The translations under genes and the position numbers were made by a program. This document shows positions 1 through 5,059 of a DNA stretch of 5,059 nucleotides, piece by piece. Source of the DNA: Anaerolineales bacterium. Lineage in GTDB: Bacteria > Chloroflexota > Anaerolineae > Anaerolineales > Villigracilaceae. The stretch spans positions 1-5,059 of the forward strand of contig JAEURE010000216.1 in the NCBI GenBank assembly GCA_016789485.1, given 5' to 3'. The first letter of the stretch is position 1; every line of letters starts with the position of its first letter. A model generated the notes under the pieces. The model made no database searches, was not told the origin of the DNA, and worked only from the letters and a program-made list of their open reading frames with translations.

Positions 1-1305
1 GGGGTCATTAATCACATTTCCTCACAGAGCGAATGGTTTAAGGGGTTCCTGCGCGACGATCCTCATTATCAAAATTATTTTATTACCATTGAGAACTCGC
101 CTGACCTTTCACAAGTGGTACGTCCGCGGGCATTGCCATTGTTGACTCCGTTCCAGACTCCCTCGGGCGAAAAGCAAGTTTGGACAACGTTCAGCGAAGA
201 CCAGATCGACCTCAATTTCAAAAATCCAGAAGTGCTGCTTGAAATTCTCGATATTCTGCTTATGTACGCAGAACGCGGCGCAACATTCATCCGTCTCGAT
301 GCAATTGCCTATTTGTGGAAAGAGATCGGCACAACCTGCATTCATCTTCCGCAGACTCATCGTGTCATTCAATTCCTGCGCGCGGCGTTGAACGAGATTG
401 CGCCACATGTTCATCTCATCACCGAAACCAACGTGCCGCACATGGACAACATCTCCTATTTTGGCGATGGCACGAACGAAGCTCAGCTTGTTTACAACTT
501 TGCCCTGCCGCCTTTAACCTTGCACACCTTCCACACGGGTGATGCACGCATCTTATCCAACTGGGCGAAGACATTGACGCTGCCATCGGATAAAACAACC
601 TTCTTCAATTTTCTCGCCTCACATGATGGGATCGGGCTGAATCCTGTCCGAGGAATTTTATCGGAAACTGATATAGACACACTGGTCAATAAAACTCTCG
701 AACATGGCGGCTTGATCTCCTACAAACACAACGCGGACGGTTCGCAAGCTCCGTATGAAATGAACATCAATTATTTCAATGCACTGTCCAACCCGAATGG
801 CAATGAGCCGCTGGACTTGCAGGTGAACCGTTTCATCGCCTCGCAAGCCATCATGCTTTCGCTGCTCGGCGTGCCGGGTATCTATTTTCACAGCCTCTTC
901 GGCTCCCGTGGATGGATCGAAGGTGTAAAGCAAACCGGACGCAACCGCACGATCAACCGCGAGAAATGTCAGCTGGACGAATTGCAATCCGAACTTGCAG
1001 ATGAAGACTCCTTGCGCTCAAAAGTTTTCACGAGATATTCTCAACTATTGAAAGCAAGAAGCAGTTCCTCTGCCTTTCACCCGCATGGGACGCAACAGAT
1101 TCTGGACGTTCATCCGTCCGTGTTTGCGGTGGAACGCATTTCGCCTGACGGAGAATCACATGTGTTATGTTTACAGAATGTCGGCGCGCAAAGAATCAGG
1201 TGCACAATGAACTACAAATCGGCAGTGGACCTTTTTACGAGTCAAATTTTACAGGTTTCAAAAATCACGCTTGAACCTTATCAAACTTTATGGATGAGAC
1301 TATGA
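1..1305 (+). CDS. GH13_18 sugar phosphorylase (glucosylglycerate/sucrose phosphorylase type), 5'-truncated
   Basis: The reading frame is open from base 1, so the start codon lies upstream of the window. A GTG at 115 is an internal Val codon, because family-conserved sequence precedes it (INHISSQSEWF at codons 4-14). The 434 visible residues carry the three GH13 active-site segments: nucleophile Asp at codon 100 in FIRLDAIAYLWKE, acid/base Glu at codon 142 in LITETNVPH, and transition-state Asp at codon 209 in ASHDGIG. After these come a YEMNINYFNAL segment, a GVPGIYFHSLFGS segment and a C-terminal beta domain. Family GH13_18 enzymes are cytoplasmic and reversibly phosphorolyse an alpha-glucoside to glucose 1-phosphate. 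Known members act on sucrose, sucrose 6'-phosphate, glucosylglycerol or glucosylglycerate. Glucosylglycerate is favoured here because of the GpgS-like gene downstream and the ARGIL/VRGIL-LEHGGL-YK style of the loop, which I recall from YcjM-like proteins. Roughly 100-150 N-terminal residues are missing compared with the usual 500-560. The stop overlaps the next start. The family is secure; the substrate is inferred. Confidence 0.9.
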   Translation, partial: GVINHISSQSEWFKGFLRDDPHYQNYFITIENSPDLSQVVRPRALPLLTPFQTPSGEKQVWTTFSEDQIDLNFKNPEVLLEILDILLMYAERGATFIRLDAIAYLWKEIGTTCIHLPQTHRVIQFLRAALNEIAPHVHLITETNVPHMDNISYFGDGTNEAQLVYNFALPPLTLHTFHTGDARILSNWAKTLTLPSDKTTFFNFLASHDGIGLNPVRGILSETDIDTLVNKTLEHGGLISYKHNADGSQAPYEMNINYFNALSNPNGNEPLDLQVNRFIASQAIMLSLLGVPGIYFHSLFGSRGWIEGVKQTGRNRTINREKCQLDELQSELADEDSLRSKVFTRYSQLLKARSSSSAFHPHGTQQILDVHPSVFAVERISPDGESHVLCLQNVGAQRIRCTMNYKSAVDLFTSQILQVSKITLEPYQTLWMRL

Positions 1306-2636
1306 CACATCATATCGGTTTTATCTCCACCCGCTTTGCGGGCACAGACGGTGTTTCGCTTGAAACGCAAAAATGGGCAACGGTGCTGGAGCGGCTTGGG
1401 CACAAATGCTTTTATTTCGCAGGCGAATGTGATCGAAGCAGCCGCCAGTCCCTGGTCACGCCTGAAGCGTTTTATCGTCATCCCGAAATTGACAAGATAA
1501 ATCAACAAGCTTATTCGGGCAGTTGGACGGTTACAAAAGAGGCGCGCAAGGCACATCCTGAAATAACCCATTTGCACAAGGATTTCTTCTCCATCTATGT
1601 CCGCCCGCCGCAAATGACGCGCCGCGTGAATGAGTTGAAGGAATATCTCAAGGAACGCTTGTATGAATTCGCGCATCAGTTCGATCTGGAAATTCTTGTC
1701 ATCGAGAATGCGGTCACGATCCCGCTCAATCTGCCGCTCGGTCTGGCGATCACAGAGTTCATCGCCGAGACGGGTTTCCCTACGATCGCGCATCACCATG
1801 ATTTTCATTGGGAGCGTCAGCGCTTTCAAGTCAATTGCGTGGGTGATTATCTCGCAGCGGCATTTCCCCCGGCCCTGCCCTCGATCCGACATGTGGTTAT
1901 CAATTCGATACAAGCCCAGCAGATCGCTTCGCGGTATGGATTGGCGGCACGCGTCATTCCCAATGTGATGGATTTCGACTCCCCGCCGCCCGCCTCAGAC
2001 CCCTACACAGAAACTGTTCGGAAAGACTTTGGCATTAACGACGGCGAATATTTTCTCCTGCAGCCCACACGTGTCATCCAACGCAAAGGCATTGAGCATG
2101 CCGTCGAACTTGTCCGCAGACTCGGCCTGCCAGCAAAGCTGGTCATCTCCCACGCTTCAGGTGATGAAGGCACAGACTATGAACAACGTGTGCGCGAGTA
2201 CGCCCATCTGTTGGATGTGACTGTTCGCTTTGAATCTGATCAGGTACAGGATGAACGCGGCGTCACAAAAGACGGACAAAAAATCTACACCCTTGGTGAC
2301 GTATACCCACATGCCGATCTGGTGACTTATCCATCCAGCATTGAAGGTTTTGGCAATGCCTTCCTCGAAGCCGTATACTATCGCCGCTTGATTTTGGTCA
2401 ACAACTATTCCATCTACGAAGTGGATATCAAGCCGAAAGGGTTTCACACACTCTGGTTCGATGGTTTCATCAGCACCGACACACTCGAAGCGGTACGATT
2501 TGCTTTGAAACACACTGAACAAACACAGGAATGGGCAGAAATGAATTATCAACTTGCGAAACGATATTTTTCGTACTCCATACTTGAGCGGCGGTTGGAA
2601 TCAATCGTAGCGGATTGTCTGGGATATCAGGTATGA
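1302..2636 (+). CDS. GT4 glycosyltransferase, mannosylglucosylglycerate synthase-like
   Basis: This is a 444-residue GT-B fold glycosyltransferase of family GT4. The N-terminal domain opens with GFISTRFAGTDGVSLETQKW, which contains the acceptor-side Gly-rich loop, and carries a His-rich HHHDFHWER segment at residues 164-172. The C-terminal, NDP-sugar-binding domain starts near VIPNVMDF (218-225). It shows QPTRVIQRKGIE (254-265) and the retaining GT4 E-x7-E motif at E348 and E356 in SSIEGFGNAFLEA. There is no signal peptide or membrane segment, so the protein is cytosolic. The N-terminal signature matches my recollection of GT4 enzymes that mannosylate glucosylglycerate or its 3-phosphate (MggS/MggA of Petrotoga), and the neighbours fit that role. 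No alignment was possible, so donor and acceptor remain inferred. The start chosen is ATG 1302, which makes an ATGA overlap with the phosphorylase stop and has GGATGAG just upstream. An in-frame ATG at 1290 would add four residues and is less likely. Confidence 0.85.
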   Translation: MTHHIGFISTRFAGTDGVSLETQKWATVLERLGHKCFYFAGECDRSSRQSLVTPEAFYRHPEIDKINQQAYSGSWTVTKEARKAHPEITHLHKDFFSIYVRPPQMTRRVNELKEYLKERLYEFAHQFDLEILVIENAVTIPLNLPLGLAITEFIAETGFPTIAHHHDFHWERQRFQVNCVGDYLAAAFPPALPSIRHVVINSIQAQQIASRYGLAARVIPNVMDFDSPPPASDPYTETVRKDFGINDGEYFLLQPTRVIQRKGIEHAVELVRRLGLPAKLVISHASGDEGTDYEQRVREYAHLLDVTVRFESDQVQDERGVTKDGQKIYTLGDVYPHADLVTYPSSIEGFGNAFLEAVYYRRLILVNNYSIYEVDIKPKGFHTLWFDGFISTDTLEAVRFALKHTEQTQEWAEMNYQLAKRYFSYSILERRLESIVADCLGYQV

Positions 2637-3847
2637 AGGTTGCAATTATGCATTATTCCGTCCCGCCCATCGTCGGCGGTGTGGAAAGTGTCATCGCGCA
2701 TCACGCCCGTCTGTTGTCAGCGGACGGACATTCCGTACGTTTGGTCGCGGCGCGCGGAGAAGCGTTGAGTGACAAAATTCCCCTGACAATAATTCCCCTT
2801 GCTGATTCACGTCACGAGCGTGTGGCAAAAATGAAAGCAGAATTGGATCGCGGCGAGGTGACGAAGAATTTCGAATCACTGCGCGATGAACTAGCCAATC
2901 AATTACAAGATGCTCTAACAGGCGTGGACATTGTGATTGCGCACAATGTCTGCTCGCTAAATAAGAACCTTGCGCTCACTGCTGCGCTTTATCAATTGCA
3001 TTTGGTAAAAAAATTACCCCGTTTGATTCTCTGGCATCACGACCTGGCATGGACGACCCCGCGCTACCAGCCTGAACTGCACGATGGTTATCCATGGAAT
3101 TTATTGAAGACTGATTGGAATGAGACAACTCATGTTGTCGTCTCTGAATTACGCCGCGCAGAATTGGCGGACTTGATGAAACTCAGCCCTGAATCCATTC
3201 ATGTAATTCCCAACGGCGTGGATGCGGTACGCTTCTACAAACTGGAAGAACAAACTCAGATATTGCTCAACCAAACCAATATAATGAATTCCGCGCCGAT
3301 CCTGTTGCTGCCCGTACGCGTGACGCCGCGCAAAAATATTGAGCTTGCTTTACACACACTGGTTGAACTACGCAATCAATTCCCAAATGCAGCGCTCGTG
3401 GTGACGGGCCCGCTGGGGCCGCATAATGGAAATAATGTTCAATACTTTGAGGATCTCAAAAATCTTCGCGCAACATTGGGACTGGAAGGCGCTGCGTATT
3501 TTCTAGCAGAGTTGGTCGATTCATTTTTGCCTGATGAAGTCATCGCGGATTTTTTCCGCATCGCAGATGCGCTCTTCTTTCCCAGCCGCGAAGAGGGGTT
3601 TGGCATTCCATTGATCGAGGCGGCATTCAGTCACCTGCCTGCCTTTTGCGCGGACATCCCTCCTCTGCGCGAGTTGGGCTTGGGAGATGCCAGTTTCTTT
3701 TCGCCTGACGAAAACCCTTCAAAAGTGGCTGCCATGATCGCAGAATATTTTCGGTCTTCACTGCCTGCGCGGCTCTCCATACGGGCGCGGGCATCCTTCC
3801 GCTGGGAGGCAATCTACCGCCAGCATATTGTTCCAATATTAGATTAG
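2633..3847 (+). CDS. GT4 glycosyltransferase, specificity unknown
   Basis: This is a 404-residue cytosolic GT-B glycosyltransferase of family GT4. It begins MKVAIMHYSVPPIVGGVESV, with the GGVE acceptor-domain loop at residues 15-18. Next come a hydrophobic strand ending in AHN, WHHDLAWTTPRY at 134-145, the domain hinge VIPNGVD at 191-197, PVRVTPRKNIE at 227-237, and the E-x7-E catalytic/donor motif at E321 and E329 in SREEGFGIPLIEA. R229 and K234 sit where GT4 enzymes usually contact the donor phosphates. It shares HHD-x2-W and a following Arg with the preceding GT4, which suggests distant paralogy and a similar acceptor. It probably adds a hexose to a small glycoside made by this cluster, but the sugar and linkage cannot be read from the sequence. 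The start is ATG 2633, in an ATGA overlap with the upstream stop, with GGGA at 2621-2624 as a weak ribosome site. An in-frame TTG at 2615 would add six non-conserved residues and is rejected. Confidence 0.85.
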   Translation: MKVAIMHYSVPPIVGGVESVIAHHARLLSADGHSVRLVAARGEALSDKIPLTIIPLADSRHERVAKMKAELDRGEVTKNFESLRDELANQLQDALTGVDIVIAHNVCSLNKNLALTAALYQLHLVKKLPRLILWHHDLAWTTPRYQPELHDGYPWNLLKTDWNETTHVVVSELRRAELADLMKLSPESIHVIPNGVDAVRFYKLEEQTQILLNQTNIMNSAPILLLPVRVTPRKNIELALHTLVELRNQFPNAALVVTGPLGPHNGNNVQYFEDLKNLRATLGLEGAAYFLAELVDSFLPDEVIADFFRIADALFFPSREEGFGIPLIEAAFSHLPAFCADIPPLRELGLGDASFFSPDENPSKVAAMIAEYFRSSLPARLSIRARASFRWEAIYRQHIVPILD

Positions 3848-3867
3848 ATCCTGATTTAACCAGCAAT

Positions 3868-3886
3868 GGAACCTTTCGGGTCTTTT
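3868..3886 (+). terminator. Weak hairpin plus T-run between genes 3 and 4 (attenuator-like, doubtful)
   Basis: GAACC (3869-3873) can pair with GGGTC (3878-3882) around a TTTC loop, with one A/G mismatch, and the stem is followed by TTTT. The stem is short and imperfect, so at most it would cause partial termination or pausing between the GT4 gene and the stress-protein/GpgS gene. It may well be chance. Confidence 0.2.
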
Positions 3887-3895
3887 GTTAACCAT

Positions 3896-3901
3896 AGGAG
3901 A
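3896..3901 (+). promoter_or_regulatory. Shine-Dalgarno sequence for the USP-GpgS fusion gene
   Basis: AGGAGA lies four bases before ATG 3905. It is the best ribosome-binding site in the window and fixes the start of a gene that runs off the 3' edge. The upstream genes depend on ATGA coupling and weaker sites, so this gene appears to be translated independently. No convincing -35/-10 pair is visible in the 57-base gap, so co-transcription with the GT4 genes remains likely. Confidence 0.7.
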
Positions 3902-3904
3902 ACC

Positions 3905-5059
3905 ATGCAACGACATTCTGAATTCAAACCCATTCGCTCCATCCTCATTCCGTTTGTCCATGAAGGGCCCGGATTACATTTGCTCGATACGGCACTTCAA
4001 TTTGATGCAGAGATTACTCTCGTTGGTGTTGTAGTCGTACCGCCGGATCAATCACTTAGCACGGGGGCCGCCGCCGCCCGCGCTTTGCGAAAAACGCTGA
4101 GAATCTTTGGCAGGGATAAACGAGTGACGAGCAAATCACAGATCATCGTTTCGTATGATCCATGGAATGAACTCTCAAGCCTCTTACAGGATGAAGAACC
4201 CGACCTGCTTTTCCTTGAATATGAAACTCACTTCAAGGCATTGCACGTGACATTGAACGATGTACTGGAGCGCCCGCCCTGTGATGTCGCTTTGGTGCGT
4301 GGAAAAATAACCAGTAAACCGAAGCAGGTTCTGGTACCCGTCCGAGGCGGCCCGCACGCAGAATTGGCACTGCGAGTCGGGCTCGGTCTGCATTCAAAAG
4401 GAGTCGCAGCCCTTCATATCCGCAGGCCCAACGACCCGGAGGCGGGAAGTGATGCTCCGTTCAAAGGCTTGGACCAAGTCCTGCAGCAGATCAAGGATGT
4501 GAAAACAGATTTTGCAGTTACTGACGATGCGGCAAACCTGATCCTGGAAAAAGCGAAGGACGCGGATGTCCTTATCCTCGGCACGACCACGCAACCGATG
4601 ACAAGCTCGATTTCACTCGGGGTTGTAGCTGATCGTATTCTACGGGAAGCGCCAGCCACAGTGATCGCTGTCAAAAGCGGAAGGCCGATGCCGCAGGCGC
4701 TGTATGACGAAAGTGTGGGCGTGGAAGCGATCTCGATTCTGGTGGATAAATGGTTCGCGGAAAACACCTTTCATGCGGATGAGTTCAATCAACTGCGCGA
4801 ACTGGTGGAATTGAAGAAACAACAGGGAGTCACCATCAGCCTTGCATTGCCAGCGTTAAACGAAGAGCAAACCGTCGGCAAAGTGATCAAGATGATGAAA
4901 AAGGAGTTGATGCGGCGCATGCCAATACTGGATGAGATCGTGCTGATCGATTCCGATTCCACCGACCGCACACGCGAGATCGCGAAAAAAGAGGGCGTAC
5001 CCGTTTACATTCACCAGCAATTATTGAAACGGCTGGGACCACGGCAGGGGAAAGGGGAA
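3905..5059 (+). CDS. Tandem USP-like domains fused to glucosyl-3-phosphoglycerate synthase (GT81), 3'-truncated
   Basis: The open frame runs from ATG 3905 through the window end with no stop, giving 385 residues. Residues about 10-132 form a degenerate universal-stress-protein-like domain (starting IRSILIPFV and ending CDVALVR). Residues about 139-257 form a clearer one (KQVLVPVRGG through ILGTTT to APATVIAVK). In the second domain the USP nucleotide motif G-x2-G-x9-G-[ST] keeps its spacing (G226, G239), but the middle Gly is Thr and the last Ser/Thr is Val, so ATP binding is doubtful. From W283 the sequence follows the N-terminus of GpgS: a Trp/Phe-rich segment, a helix, then SLALPALNEE (312-321), DEIVLIDSDSTD (343-354) and RQGKGE (380-385). 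Known GpgS enzymes transfer glucose from NDP-glucose to 3-phosphoglycerate, the first step to glucosylglycerate. The Lys of GKGE is, as I recall, a UDP contact in mycobacterial GpgS. The metal-binding DxD and the C-terminal half lie beyond the window, and a full length near 600 residues is expected. The protein is cytosolic with no membrane segments. A related GT2 enzyme is the main alternative. Confidence 0.85.
   Translation, partial: MQRHSEFKPIRSILIPFVHEGPGLHLLDTALQFDAEITLVGVVVVPPDQSLSTGAAAARALRKTLRIFGRDKRVTSKSQIIVSYDPWNELSSLLQDEEPDLLFLEYETHFKALHVTLNDVLERPPCDVALVRGKITSKPKQVLVPVRGGPHAELALRVGLGLHSKGVAALHIRRPNDPEAGSDAPFKGLDQVLQQIKDVKTDFAVTDDAANLILEKAKDADVLILGTTTQPMTSSISLGVVADRILREAPATVIAVKSGRPMPQALYDESVGVEAISILVDKWFAENTFHADEFNQLRELVELKKQQGVTISLALPALNEEQTVGKVIKMMKKELMRRMPILDEIVLIDSDSTDRTREIAKKEGVPVYIHQQLLKRLGPRQGKGE

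Noticed and set aside
115..1305. GTG at 115 as the start of the phosphorylase.
   Set aside because: The frame is open back to base 1 and codes for family-typical sequence (INHISSQSEWF), so the gene is truncated by the window edge.
1281..1913. 210-codon minus-strand open frame opposite the first GT4 gene.
   Set aside because: It is antisense to a well-supported GT4 gene, has no recognisable motif, and its composition (Arg/Asp-rich) is typical of a shadow frame.
4067..4078. Four consecutive GCC triplets.
   Set aside because: They encode a short Ala run in the first USP-like domain and are too short to be treated as a meaningful repeat.
4394..4971. Several overlapping minus-strand open frames at the 3' end.
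   Set aside because: They lie opposite the USP-GpgS frame, which has domain motifs and a strong ribosome site; the antisense frames have neither.
3905..5059. Possible separate USP gene followed by a separate GpgS gene.
   Set aside because: There is no stop codon between the USP-like part and the GT motifs; the frame is continuous from 3905 to 5059, so this is a true fusion.

Overview
The window is about half G+C and almost wholly coding. It holds four genes on the + strand in one close-packed run. The first gene is cut off at its 5' end by the window edge and the last is cut off at its 3' end. There are no RNA genes, mobile elements, CRISPR arrays or sizeable non-coding stretches. The gene style and the gene set (a GH13_18 sugar phosphorylase, two GT4 glycosyltransferases, and a stress-protein/GT-A fusion) suggest an environmental bacterium. 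An Anaerolineae-like member of Chloroflexota is my best guess, but this rests on general impression and not on a marker gene.

Layout: (1) 1-1305, the catalytic and C-terminal parts of a GH13_18 retaining sugar phosphorylase, best read as a glucosylglycerate or sucrose phosphorylase; (2) 1302-2636, a GT4 glycosyltransferase resembling the mannosylglucosylglycerate synthase type; (3) 2633-3847, a second, distantly similar GT4 glycosyltransferase; (4) 3905 to the window end, two universal-stress-protein-like domains fused to the start of a GT81-type glucosyl-3-phosphoglycerate synthase (GpgS). Genes 1/2 and 2/3 overlap by ATGA, which indicates translational coupling. Gene 4 follows after a 57-base gap and has its own good Shine-Dalgarno sequence.

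Working model (inference): the cluster handles glucosylglycerate, a compatible solute built on 3-phosphoglycerate, and probably a larger glycoside derived from it. GpgS would join NDP-glucose and 3-phosphoglycerate. A phosphatase not seen in this window would release glucosylglycerate. The GT4 enzymes would extend it with mannose or glucose, and the phosphorylase would recover glucose 1-phosphate and glycerate when the solute is no longer needed. The stress-protein domains on GpgS could make the entry step responsive to a nucleotide or to stress. The least conventional elements are this fusion and the paired GT4 genes placed between a degradative and a biosynthetic enzyme.
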